A stretch of 53,434 nucleotides of DNA from a virus. Under the pieces are notes generated by a model. It was not told the DNA's origin, did no database searches, and saw nothing but the letters and a program-made list of their open reading frames with translations. The stretch is taken from IMG/VR virus record IMGVR_UViG_3300020470_000012, positions 1 through 53,434 of that record; one strand, 5' to 3'. Positions 27,101 through 34,100 of the stretch are shown piece after piece. Position numbers and translations under genes: made by a program. Positions within the stretch are counted from its first letter, which is position 1, and every line of letters starts with the position of its first letter.

Positions 27101-29408
27101 ATTCCAAGAGTTCTTTGCATATTCTAATGGTAAATATGCTATCTTAGATGAAATTGATATTACATCTTCCGCAACAACATTTGTTATGACGCAAGATGGA
27201 AAATTAGTAATACCTAATATATCTGAACAGATTGTTGTTACTGTCAATGGTGTTGTTCAAGAATTTGGACAAGCATATGTTGTCAATGAGTCTCTAATTG
27301 AATTCTATAAACCAATTGCAGCAGGTTCTGATTTACAGATTATATATTGGTATGGTAGAGATTTGGAGAAAGTTCTCAAGGGTTATAACGTACCTCTCTA
27401 TGAACCAAGTTACATTAAGAGAGACAGTACTGGTGCTCCTATTCTCTTTACTACTGAGAGTGGAATACCAACAAATAAGAGAATTAGAACTCTTCCATTA
27501 GAAGCATATCCTATTTACGAATTCTTCAGACTAGGAGATAATATCAAGATAGATGGAGAAAATGCTGAAAGAGAGCTTATAGATCTTTCTAACAGAGATA
27601 TTATTGAATGGGAGAAGAAAATTGGTACTAATGAATATTCACTTGATGCTGCTACTGGTATTCTAGGTTCTCCTATAGAGATTAGATTTGAAACTTATGG
27701 CAATCAATCAACTTCTGGATTTATATCTGGAACTAAAGTTGTATATGACAATAATGGAAATAGTGATATTCCTGGATTGACTAATGGAACAACATATTAT
27801 CTTGGATATACTTATACAACTAAAGGAGTCAAGTTATTTGATAACTACCTAGATTCTATTGGTGGTGGAACAAATTCCATAGCAATATCTCCTGGAACAG
27901 GAGTTCATAAGTTTCTACTCGAAACTGATTTATCTGGTCTAAAACAGACACAATTCAAGACTTCTGATTATACTGGTGAAATTAGAGGACGTGAAGCTAC
28001 CTTTACTGCAAGGGTTAGATTTACAATGCTTCTATCTGATTCAACTGCATATACCACTCCAGGAACAATTATGTTTAGTGGTGGTCAATCTGTTGCATCA
28101 GTAGTTCAGGATCTTGGTAATAATAAAGTAGAGATTCAAATATATCCTGATAGAATTCTTGCTGATGGAGCAACAATAACAACTGATCTTGGTGGATCTA
28201 ATTCTGTAACCTTGACTTCTAAGGAGAATGGTTATGTTTATGAAATTGATTCTCTAACTGGATCATTCCCAACTGGATTAGATTATGATACTGCACCTAT
28301 TCTTATAATCAAGGCTGCAGAAACTGATAACGGTGGATTTGCAAGAGCACATGCTGAAATTGATCAGAATAAACAGATTTCTAAATGTGTTGTTGATGAA
28401 CCTGGTGAAAATTATTTCCAAGTACCAGAAGTTCTTGTTACCAGAGCATATAAGCATATTACTCAAACATATCCTCTTGCTCTAGTAAGAAATCAATATA
28501 ATTTCTGGTCATCCTTTGATACTACATTGAGAACTACTATGGTTCTTGATGCCAAGCAACTTACTGTTAGTTTTGATACTACAATAACTACTACACCACT
28601 TACAAAAGCTGGTCAAGAAGTTACAATATTCCGTACTGATGAGATTGTTGATGATCTCTTAGCTGATGATTCATCAAGAGTATATGATTATCATGGTTCA
28701 ACTGATCCTGCATTCCCAACAGAATCTGCATCTGGTATACCAAATCAGGTTTCTATAGGTAATTTGAAATTATTCCCAACATTCCAATCTTTTGAAGAGA
28801 ATAAGTTCAATGTAGATAATACATTAACTATTGGTGCTCTTGATAATAAGTTTGGATCATTAAGAATCAAGGATGTTGCTGATAGATTCTATTCTTCATT
28901 ATATGAAGATGCAAACGTTGCAGGACATCAGCAGATAAGATTTGATGCTACATGCCATACCATGATAAGAGAATTTGCTGGAAAATTCTCTGTAGCTGGT
29001 TCTATTGGAAATAATTTTATTAATTTAGAAGGTGTTCAAGGATTCAACTATATGACAGTTGAAGGTAATACTTTCTGGTTGACTGAGGATATGGCAATCT
29101 ATGAGGAAAGAACATTTGTTATTGTTGGTTATGTGGATAAGATTATTGATTCCAACACATTTATTCTAAGATTGAATGTTGGTCAAAATCTCTTATCTGG
29201 AACCAATATAAGTAATGTAGCAAATACTGTTATGGTATCCATTGCTTCTCAGGTTTCTGGAGAAATAGAAACAGGTAAGGAACGTCTTGCCTATGATCAA
29301 ATAGATTGGGTAAATAAGAGGTTGCTTCTTACACAACCACTAACCCATAATTATAATGTAGGGGAGTCGATCAGAACTGCCCGACCTATCCGCTTAGGAT
29401 CTACTTAG
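12114..29408 (+). CDS. Giant multidomain virion protein at the gp7 position, 5764 aa
   Basis: A single uninterrupted frame of 17.3 kb follows gp6 directly. T4 gp7 (1032 aa) occupies this place, and residues 1-260 (SDFFRQEYPTFVKFFEEYYK, ASKGTSPAIEFLFRSAF) look like a wedge-docking domain. Downstream, by residue: GxGY-type beta modules (about 591-730, 1833-1940); two YHYH-type domains with HSPILGWAYDGVPIYGP (about 753-950) and HSPILGWMFDGTPIYGP (about 2541-2793); a tandem array of about 17 full or partial repeats (about 3019-4880) with a Cys/His/YPR core; duplicated helical modules (DCIDDVKD/DCLDDLKD, SCADVA); and a fibre-like C-terminus. No signal peptide or membrane segment. It is probably a baseplate-anchored fibre or shell. 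gp7 homology is inferred from position plus N-terminal character. Confidence 0.85.
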   Translation: MIKVSQLVDSQLSDFFRQEYPTFVKFFEEYYKATEIDGASTGLLRKIQKYQNADFYKDGIILETTLAVDIDETQEYIELSQKTDNKGRAIWERFPEEGLLLLDDGTNREIVQYKNISFGTLSSIRRGSSGSIKLGDLLNDSTFLNTTGTAFSASNTTVTNISHLFLATLFKNLKSQYFSGIPIERLNQDISVPTILKYIKDFYASKGTSPAIEFLFRSAFNDEKILVRYPNEQLLKSSVSTWSVDTILQGTLIKFHDNATVDNLPGLVLKQITYGYDQTIGEATANIEKVIPIKSGNDTLYRIFLNAESIIGNFQPANETRSNSTFGSNNETLVVDSTIGFPEINGEFYVEGINDTDGIPISFSYAEKTATEFYGVATNATGFTGVPKSQSVFGSNILYVVSDSQDDPFKDGYTASFRPAGLISETPITGKGLFVKEEDVVEFGLSGKKQDSPINSSWRQNVPSTEDNVRVVSYAGTMVNTYISGSYIVSRGVNQVFENNSHVFVSSNGFPDVLSIGEIRQGPHSALAVASQRHLKKIPKVPSLGKSKVKQPDNGTIGVTIDGVPIISLTGQNTELDGPILGQGGQLVSAGELNDITVVDGGFGYTAPPKVIISDDFGQGAIATAQISGGKVIGVTLSSPGAYQQTPEVTISAGSGAQMTTEFASNNVTGEIKNLNIIQAGQDYTQVPEIVIVDESGRGRGARFVVSTIDPTSGSISAIRKVSGGYDYDVSKTKIYIVPTASGATVEAQLTEWHRDNIKEYSRYSDKHNGYPFPGLIPEYHSAYNYVGNPIGIRNVLGDNIVAGNEQAGNLEHSPILGWAYDGVPIYGPVGYEDPLPSQSGDWSIKRLESSYFLKDARNAIGIVAYQMGTFTEDYEYKPDGDPLHQDLDEFNGRFCETPEFPLGRYCYFTTVHSSRDPNQVDRYDIKPRFPYVIGPTFKYAPESSNWDSTSILKNLPSDVIRVRDVNNNLPQFGSLVGATVSNVSSGSIDSVIVENAGTNYQDGNQFFNPKWGTGDRFYVDNTDTQGAGFSAEVSSILPKDPDGKIVHVGSIVANDIIGKLDSRQQRLKVPSPTIIPGTNRLVYNRISEGDEITDNTVLEQSFETSVDIDEKVTNIQLRARNLENLSTGMTLTLEDEIVYVSGTPTNNTKFVNVRVSSTEQLSSDLPITSGSQKGFYYQYLNGSYAFDEIYVDSQNVSYKIGKIIGLDRTAKVMQLEMYINPVTDNYYTFTVSSTFNQALYNNAGGYEHSISVADVGFTGIAAAAALYNGTGSASRFSSSIQSPTTETNLWGGANNYNYFGEARAGDFEFSKQVPVIRSWDSSKAVPHGSGVTLKSQVPTGVISDYTVKISVVGVSSMDAWNVGTYIKGADSQCEGRVVKVEKTSPTEGYLYIQDIKSGPNAGDLPRFGNWDGTNFTGETVNEIGIGATNTIDGGVITSYNPITQTTTQLTKTIENLDTILHVANPDAFPLDRYIAIGVEKMRIVSRDLENKTWTVARKQLGSAYPTSGSHLNGTVIEISNSAGTFTAGSDKYYATVDLYNAQTFTSSSTFKDQDDQNIDVEEAILNPITADQRNITFGPTNFDFFNLGNVIKIGTEFIRLDGVAGNIFHATRGFNNTTAQEHAHDSSITNQSELQATVTVREKENGVDIGPISHGLDESDIVEIFGDPSEDETSKTLVEVKFDGSANRFRFKSIHTNDTFESNPNLTFVYGHTYEFDVSDLSNQTTILSFYNDDLYTDEYAVDRNGTPGNANAKVTLSITDTSIANLFYDNSNSSITDSNPKVNFVEDPYNVSGTSIFNVTESTFDYIVKRRVEGSARGTKKMGVVTPNVFGEIANVNILNQGYGYESLPIIKGISLRDEDKIRYTITVDEDNGAITSVDVVYGGKRYISPTVYVIGNGTGAKLITDTLAGSVRTIRVEDGGLGYSTGTELLLVEEDERNVRVLPSSSTIGKVIGLNITNPGARFSNNFTMVPETTIPTSMQLVNLGNDNPDSPKRYEFGERVYQGDVNNPLVTGIVVDYNEINQTLRVKSVVGEFLVGVQLRGYLSGTISTPQTVNAASIQSTIDAITSISGFFSDDLGKLSTSSQKIQDSYFYQDFSYVIRSQIPVSDWREIIKDSTHPAGFLVFGEVILDSSASVTTVPLGGSTTCPPNVHKFTFDTKADIVADYTSSYSWGTTLFLRNGADIKVGDSFKFYQDSFDYELKWKAINAAGDIIEGKLVDQKIYYITDAINDGLGNAHVKISLYHPNDTFADAEHNRERFDLSLQPTLGSYLPNFTCDSQNPYKQITIEVFKEFIDIDPTIPMELTDSLKTVQINKFFRMVERPGMGSLISAEGTVAIDLSYVDDITANIDGIKKIYDIREEGSLISPWSDNSLLVTIDGVGQEPGKAFTIINDRKIESLEITSTGDGSLEYDSWKITSGSTDIDNGVTVVSGTADVKQVYKDEEFIYITSQGVPSYTATLGPYSGLNPSFQDYIKRIPTEVFAPVDKEPTPLGVIGIFANGTLLQNSTLETTYNNKNKWTITEVGSSPLSDEFGGMANTRGQYYQACNPIGLRRQLNDNMTSSGAYAEDATTPTHSPILGWMFDGTPIYGPYGYTDPHSAISAVKRIESGYSTRQIGTRNTFIDGTILTGDDIGPPVDSVEFNVVGFVPFAGATDEFLPGAVLTQVNSQTDDTVVSGVSGIVQSFDPITGKVLIASVNGVFSQNMWVKSPTAWCQISNVPIIYNIGYFVEDYSYSSTGADLDVYNGRFCVTPEFPEGRYCYFATIKNENYTYSTTSTPELNAAYPFVVGPNLYHKFYQENQLTKGELASKIIFANPPKEIIDSSTGHTQTQKFVARKFGFSDVPNNRNFNKKFVDISPQFDGYKTTFALQYNAQQPNFAPTDPIEPSENALVFMDGIIQIPGVDKSYTIDDVANTITFSTPPKRIGKLINMSEIAGILNFRENEIVVGKTSGATGRVINRTPLGYEGKGVLKVEVLTKDFVDGENITAPAVSGDVEPRTGKDTTGAVIQLGNLNVSGASYDPNTGEMILTVSDVNHLVEDLNGNLISTPITTNDVLNIRYKSITFTCFQDNHQTEHSYPRAGDPAHRQNLNITAVGAQTITVNVGVSPNKTTHLFVNASNPAVLVNGKTFGRQEIDTPINLKGTVTAKDRFLDAANLLEANKQLIAEESVLAMLDYPAYKGSFSVASNQGGNYTHRFESGVTNAITANDGSQYTAVTNTTYNPASGFLTLDIGTHTLTTANTITIDDGGVTFSCAKDNNATNHAYPRATDPASGQSLAITAAVGDTITVNVGSSPFNNQDCIDDVKDVISAIVDNIRFGGNDEVYDAADLYVNGGVLQHLVGEEEPSKLAFRWAKDLCVLAMQNKLNDYNKLGTANGYSSIDNASTNKMIDGANLIEWNKDLIAHEALERMSAQYPTYTYNSGYTSDDCLDDLKDTLDCMIFNMTYGGNNKTWDAANFYAQGAYIVTGKETEIVYAFNAAKDISSEVCRNILVNITGSHGFTQHTNATITDSTITSFTPSAATYNPTSGEMVLTIANHGLTSANTIEIDTDSLEFTCSMDNNATKHTYPRSSDPSNSKALEILNSTTNTITVNVGSSPLETYNITDADYNETSGDMEITIGDHNFIEGSGIKLAANSLTFTCLKDFNVTEHSYPRTTDPVYDKSIPIKSIGTIPYSISDADYNPETGIVTLTVPGQSFTNPTRHTAESASYNPLTGELTVTVGTNNTFKVSDMIRIAPNSMFFTCTMDANATQHSYPRLSDPVANKWLPISGVSTSSFTVNVGTSNISGYDVSDSTYNPTTGDLTLDIGPHNLDIGTSIRIGKDSLRFTCDMDNNGSYHTYPRSTDPFYDKAVNISAKSSTTITVNVGTTPLASHNVTDATYDTTSGNLQLEIGSHTLQVGESIRLQPESLTFSCAFNGASGAAAEKAYPRATGATTNTGADYAYNTALEIISITSTKITVNVNGGQGAISNSDVHTFVSATSGAVVSGGNYPHTYVNQSNTFTPTGASYNPTTGFMTLTVNDHKFGNGDHIRIADNSIVMTCTHGSGQKSYPRISDPVSGKWIPVSNVTANTFDVQVLDSAPSTNTTPHTFISAQTNCIERAVVSTGGNYAHTFIDALAGGIEKATQLVKLDDNALMFQCAMDDYATNHTYPRPSDPYNSRWLPISGVDGDNFDIQIGVSPNKSKHKFITAEPNSLKIQDGKITINVGSSSLPTDHHPHTFVRATDGALISGGSYTHSFSSAKDNCITARTILPTLAPTDATYDATTGNLVITSKDHGLTTNDRISITPNSMNFTCSMDGNSTEHSYPRKSDPVAAAVIPVATINNSDTFTVNVGASPTVNHNVSNATYDSVTGNMILTIGNHTLNKGTSIKLADNSLTFTCAKDGNATNHTYPRTDIINKNIDTASYNPVTGILSITSTGHGFSNGETVKIANNSITMKCLMDGNSVNKNYPRSTDPISDKWVEVQNALTDTFDIFVGKSPLVKYTPGPGTTYDPNTGLVVLNIGPHNLVGEKKFTPAAGTTYNPNTGILSVRHVDHGLIVGDQIRIAPNAVTFTCLEDNNQTNHSYPRPSDPVANKVIDVVAVTADTFDVQVLDTIPSTNVTDHTFVSGIANSITKAGHSIKLAADALKFTCAKDNHATFHTYPRPSDPNFNTAIDIKDVTDTTITIQVLNTIPSTNTSDHIFIEATADSVIAGGNYTHTFVSATTNAISHRKDNAYDNSIEIIQDGSLHTVTDATYNPITGKMVVTVPTHGFSNGDHIKFNNGSLKFECTFDTTIVQSYPRPTDPYSNKWLSITWIDNDTFEVFVGKSSNTTKHTFVTADTDGLTRNNGQITINVGVAEVAEQYTHTFVSATPNAVISGGNYAHTFVSAYSNAIKVLGYDTNDCADVVSAIASLNSIVTNAITTPSSLSSVVRTPPNAYPLKYTNSDNLVFDNDIAIDPASRNYTVSCADVASSISTLMDIIINTIDNPASFASVVRTPKRSYIEKKGIFQEFFAYSNGKYAILDEIDITSSATTFVMTQDGKLVIPNISEQIVVTVNGVVQEFGQAYVVNESLIEFYKPIAAGSDLQIIYWYGRDLEKVLKGYNVPLYEPSYIKRDSTGAPILFTTESGIPTNKRIRTLPLEAYPIYEFFRLGDNIKIDGENAERELIDLSNRDIIEWEKKIGTNEYSLDAATGILGSPIEIRFETYGNQSTSGFISGTKVVYDNNGNSDIPGLTNGTTYYLGYTYTTKGVKLFDNYLDSIGGGTNSIAISPGTGVHKFLLETDLSGLKQTQFKTSDYTGEIRGREATFTARVRFTMLLSDSTAYTTPGTIMFSGGQSVASVVQDLGNNKVEIQIYPDRILADGATITTDLGGSNSVTLTSKENGYVYEIDSLTGSFPTGLDYDTAPILIIKAAETDNGGFARAHAEIDQNKQISKCVVDEPGENYFQVPEVLVTRAYKHITQTYPLALVRNQYNFWSSFDTTLRTTMVLDAKQLTVSFDTTITTTPLTKAGQEVTIFRTDEIVDDLLADDSSRVYDYHGSTDPAFPTESASGIPNQVSIGNLKLFPTFQSFEENKFNVDNTLTIGALDNKFGSLRIKDVADRFYSSLYEDANVAGHQQIRFDATCHTMIREFAGKFSVAGSIGNNFINLEGVQGFNYMTVEGNTFWLTEDMAIYEERTFVIVGYVDKIIDSNTFILRLNVGQNLLSGTNISNVANTVMVSIASQVSGEIETGKERLAYDQIDWVNKRLLLTQPLTHNYNVGESIRTARPIRLGST
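21174..26640 (+). repeat. Tandem protein-repeat array inside the giant gene
   Basis: About 17 full or partial units of roughly 75-90 codons follow one another. A unit starts TYNPxTGxLxLTIxxH, then GxxIxIxxxSLxFTC. The core is C-x-x-D-x-N-x-T-x-H-x-Y-P-R-x-x-D-P, and the unit closes with a TITVNVGxSP strand. I count 15 copies of the Cys...YPR core; most keep both Cys and His. Some units carry an inserted HTFVSA hairpin. Near-identical DNA stretches of 20 bases or more recur between units (for example around 21980 and 22890, and around 26222 and 26665), so copy number could change by recombination. Confidence 0.85.
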
Positions 29409-29416
29409 ATCCACGG

Positions 29417-29430
29417 TATAAATATAAATA
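29417..29430 (+). promoter_or_regulatory. Two overlapping T4-type late promoters
   Basis: TATAAATA occurs at 29417-29424 and again at 29423-29430, sharing two bases, 34-40 bases before the gp8 ATG. This restarts late transcription after the 17-kb gene. Confidence 0.7.
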
Positions 29431-29463
29431 ACGTAAGAAAGCCCGTATTTCAACTTTTTAGCG

Positions 29464-31116
29464 ATGTCTAGTAGCCTAATTACTGAGCAGTTTAGAATCC
29501 ATAATGCCGATAAGTTCCTTAAAGCATTCGATACTACAAACAACACCAATTCCAATAACATTTACTTCTTTATTGGAAGACACACTTCATGGTATTCATC
29601 ATACGATGATAATAGTAACTATGGAGCAACCTCTTCTCCTACTTTGAGTGAGGGAAATGTCCCTGTTCCATATGACAATGGAGATTTCTATAACGAGATT
29701 CACGATGATATCCTTTCTCTGAAGAAAATCGGGTATTCAAATGTAAGAAAGGTTGTTAGACGTTACAACTGGGTTCAAGGAACAAAGTATACAATGTTCC
29801 GTCCAGATTACAATCAGACAAATCAGACTGCTCAGGGTACTTCACAACTACTAGATTCACAATTCTATGTGATGAACCCTACTACCTATGAGGTATTCAA
29901 GGTTTTGAATAATGGTGTGTCACCAACAAATCCAACAGGGGGAAGTACAGGAACTACTGCTCCTACTGCGGCTGCTGCAAACTCAGACAATATTGTTACT
30001 TCTAATGATGGATACATTTATCAGTATCTTTATAAGTTAGAAACTAACGATGTGTTATTCTTTACATCTACGGACTTTATTCCAGTAAAAGCAACTAGTT
30101 ATGCTAGTACTGTTGTAAAAGGAGCACTTGATATTGCTCTTCTAAAGACTGCTGGATCAGGTCTTCCTGTTTCTCAGGAACTTTATTTCAGAGTCAAGGG
30201 TGATGGGGATGATGTTACTAATGGTTTTGCAGTTCTAAAACTAACTACTGATGCTAGTGGTCAGGTAGATGCTGCTGAAATTACTACGAGAGGACGTAAT
30301 TACACATACGCAACTGTTGATCTCAGTGCAGGTGCTACTTACTATACTTCTGTTACAAACTTGAGAGCTGGTACTCCTTCTTCTACTCTTCCTGCTTCTG
30401 GTTATACTGCACCTACTGTAGAAATCGTTATCCCACCTCAAAATGGACATGGTTACGATGTAGAAAAGGAACTTGGTGCAAAAAGAGTCATGCTCAACAC
30501 CAGATTGATTTATGGTAATAGGTCAACTGCTGCTGATAAGACAACTGACTTCTATGTTGATCAGGATTTTAGAAGGATTGGTGTTATCAAAGATCCTACA
30601 AATCCTGCAGGATCCGCATTAACTTCTGATACTGCTAGTGGAACATTTGCTGCAATCATTGATACTTCATCTGGAAGTGGAATTTATGCTAAGGATGAGG
30701 TAATTACTCAATCTTATACTGTGACTAGGGGTACTCAAAGTCTAACAGTAAATGCAAAGGGTCGTGTTGTTGATTATTATCAATATAATACTTCAGGAAA
30801 CCTTGCAATTCTAAGATATACACAGTCACCAAATGACCCAGAACTAAGAGATGGTGATGGATCTACATATCCATTCTATACTGCAGCATCTGGTGGTGGT
30901 AGTGTAAATAATATTGTTGGTTCTGATTCTGGTGCTGATAGAGGTATTAGTAGAACTAGTCAAGGTACTATTCAACAACAAGGAACATTTGTAAATGGTC
31001 TTTGTGATCCTGAGTACGGTAAGTATACTGGAGATGTGATCTACGTTGAAAACAGAAGAGTTATTACTAGAGCTGCTGACCAAATTGAAGACGTAAAACT
31101 CGTAATTGAGTTCTGA
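29464..31116 (+). CDS. gp8: Baseplate wedge protein gp8, enlarged
   Basis: The N-terminus (SSLITEQFRIHNADKFLKAF, NNIYFFIGRHTSWYS) and C-terminus (GDVIYVENRRVITRAADQIE) match the T4 gp8 pattern, whose end reads GEMIYMENRPPIIMAMDQTE. The YIYQYLYKLE segment matches YVWEYLFEIP. T4 gp8 is 334 residues; this one is 550, with the extra length mostly in beta-rich, Ser/Thr/Gly-rich middle parts (about residues 200-480). gp8 is a wedge protein that links gp7 and gp6 to the periphery. The two late promoters upstream give it independent expression. The next gene starts after a 35-base gap. Confidence 0.9.
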   Translation: MSSSLITEQFRIHNADKFLKAFDTTNNTNSNNIYFFIGRHTSWYSSYDDNSNYGATSSPTLSEGNVPVPYDNGDFYNEIHDDILSLKKIGYSNVRKVVRRYNWVQGTKYTMFRPDYNQTNQTAQGTSQLLDSQFYVMNPTTYEVFKVLNNGVSPTNPTGGSTGTTAPTAAAANSDNIVTSNDGYIYQYLYKLETNDVLFFTSTDFIPVKATSYASTVVKGALDIALLKTAGSGLPVSQELYFRVKGDGDDVTNGFAVLKLTTDASGQVDAAEITTRGRNYTYATVDLSAGATYYTSVTNLRAGTPSSTLPASGYTAPTVEIVIPPQNGHGYDVEKELGAKRVMLNTRLIYGNRSTAADKTTDFYVDQDFRRIGVIKDPTNPAGSALTSDTASGTFAAIIDTSSGSGIYAKDEVITQSYTVTRGTQSLTVNAKGRVVDYYQYNTSGNLAILRYTQSPNDPELRDGDGSTYPFYTAASGGGSVNNIVGSDSGADRGISRTSQGTIQQQGTFVNGLCDPEYGKYTGDVIYVENRRVITRAADQIEDVKLVIEF

Positions 31117-31151
31117 TTGATTATATACCCCCCATTGCAGGATAATAGAAG

Positions 31152-34100
31152 ATGCCACAGAGTACCAATTTAAATGTAACTCCTTATTATGACGATTTTC
31201 AGTCATCAAAGGATTTCTACAGAGTTCTTTTTAGACCTGGATATTCAATTCAATCACGAGAACTAACCACATTACAATCTGTTTTACAGAATCAGGTTGA
31301 AAGTGTAGGTAAGTATCTTATGAAAGAGGGATCGATGGTGGTTCCTGGTGAAATTTCATTCAATAATCAATACAGTTATATAAAGATCTCTAGTTATTCT
31401 CAGGGATTTACACTTTCTCAGTTTCTTGGAGCAACTCTAACGGGTCAAACAACGGGGGTTATTGCCAAAGTTCTCAATGTAACTGATGAAACTTCTTCTG
31501 ATGCTGTAACATTTTTTGTTAGATATGAAAGTAGTGGTACTTCAACTACAAATAGAAGGTTTCAAGAAGGTGAAATAGTTTCGACTGATATCGTAGGATC
31601 TCCTACAGCAGTTATTGGTATTACTGGATCTACAAGACCAACTGTATATAAACCATATGGTGCTGGTGCAGATGTTAGTTTAGAGCAAAGTCCTGCAACT
31701 GGATATGGTTCAGCAGTATTTGTGCAAGAAGGTATATATTATATTAATGGTCATTTTGTAAGAAATTCGGCTCAGACACTTGTTGTTGATAAGTATACCT
31801 CTACCCCAAGTGCTAGAGTTGGTTTTCTTGTTCAGGAAGATTTGATAACTCCTGATGAAGATGAATCTCTAAATGATAATGCATCTGGATTTAGTAATTA
31901 CGCTGCTCCTGGTGCTCATAGACTAAAAATTACACTAACATTAGCATCAAGAAATATTGGTGAAGCAGTAGAAAATAATTTTATTGAATTGCTTCGTATT
32001 AAGGATGGACAAATTGAAAGAAAGGTTGAGAAGCAATCTTGGTCAGATATAGAAGAAATTCTTGCTCGTAGGACTTATGATGAGTCTGGGGATTATGTTG
32101 TTAAGAATTATAATCTAGAAATAAAAAATCATAAAGATGATAGAACAAATAATGGTGTATATCCATTAGGAACAGATGGTTTATATAATAAATTAACATC
32201 TGAAGAATCAGATGATAAAATTGTTGCTGCATTATCTCCAGGTAAAGCATATGTACGTGGTTATGAAATTGAAAACATAGGAACAAAATATAAGACATTT
32301 GATAGAGCTAGAGAGACTCTAACAAGAGAAAGAGCTTCAATTAGTATACCTGTAGGTTCTTCCTTGAACATACAGAATGTTCTTGGTTCTCCAGAAGTTG
32401 ATTCATTACAAGCTCATAGTACAAGTGCTCATAGTCAAGTAAAACTTTATAATAGATTTATCGATTCTTACTTAGGAAATACAAAATCAAATCGTGGTGA
32501 ACCTCCTGCTGTAAGATATCTACTTCATTTAGAGAACTTAGATGCTCAAAATCAATATAATTGGAATCCTACTAGTGGTGCTCCTGCTGCGGTAGAAACT
32601 AGGAATCAGAATGGTGGACCTTCTAGAGCAACTATAATTCCTGGAAGTGCTGTTAAATTAGATGCAACTGCACCTGTAGGAACATTACAAAATGGTTCTG
32701 CAACTAGTAATATTTGTGATGAATGGTTGATGGTAGTATCACTGGATAGTGGTCAAGAAAGAATGGATTCAGGTCTCAATATTGAAGACGTGAATTCTGG
32801 TGGTGTTGCAAGTGGTACAGCAAGATCTATTCTTAGAGGTGTTTATGAATTGAACACTAAACCAGTAGGAGTTGCTACTCCAAAGTTTATAAAGAATGTT
32901 TCTTCTGTTACAGATTCTTTTGGAAGGTTAGCTTCTGGTGCAAATAGAGATTCTATATTCCAGTTAGGTATATTTGATACATCAACATTTGTTTCTATAA
33001 AAGTACATAGTAATAAAACTCATGGTAAGTACACTTCTGGTGTAAAGACTGAAGGTGCTCGTATTACTGGTATGAGTAGTGGTGCTCAGGGTGTTGTTGA
33101 AGGATCTTATTCTGGAGATGGTTATGATGAAATTCTTCTTTCAAATGTAAAAGGAAAATTTGTTAGTGGTGAAAATATTGTAACTGATCCTGATAATAGT
33201 GTTAGTAGTGCTGGTAGAGTATCTACAGCAACTATTATAACAGATGGATCTATCAGAAAAATACATGTTGTAGATTCTGGAACAAGTTATTCTACTGTAG
33301 GTAATAATCCAACATCAACTCATGAACTTGCTGTTGGAATTGGATTATATCGGGATGGTAGTGATTGGTATAATGGACATGCTATAAAATTTAATAGAGA
33401 TGTTGGTAGTGTAATTTATCCATATAAGTGTACTCCTAATACTGATGGTGGTCTTCAGGCAATAGAAATTGATAATGGAGGAGCCACAGGTGATATATTC
33501 CCTAATGAATGGTCTTACTTATCACCAAAACCAAAAACATTTGGTAGCGTACCTACCGCAATGATATTGAGTGATGGTGTTGCGGCTACATTGAAAGTTG
33601 AATTGTGGAATGATTGTATCAATACTTATACTATGAAGGATGTAAAATCTGTTTCTGATTTTGCAAATACTTTTAATTTTACAGCAGATGTAATTACAGA
33701 TAATTCAGGTTTTTATAACTTTACAGAAGTTGGTCAAGCTACTGGTGTATCTGGAAATGACTATTTTGAACTTGCAAGTATTACAGTTGATCCAACAAGA
33801 TTACTCAAGGAAGATGATCTAATTAAGATTATTTCTGATAAAGGTAAAGAATTTAGATATATTGTAAAGTATGCTCATAGATCATCTTCCACCACACCTG
33901 GAAGAGTATATATTCATGGTCCTCTAATTGAAGGTGCAACAAATGCTCAAGTAGTTAAAGTTGAGGCAAAAATTAATGATGGAAATCGCAACTCGTTGAT
34001 ATTCAAATGCCCTGATCCAGTTGTAAAAACTGTTGCTAAAGATCCAACTAAGAGTGGATTTATGCTGAAGTGTGTAAAGAATTTTGCTAGTACAGTTAGT

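Noticed and set aside
30844-31209. Reverse-strand 121-codon frame spanning the gp8 end
   Set aside because: Low-complexity Ser/Thr/Asn/Ile composition expected from antisense of this A/T-biased coding DNA, with no start signals.
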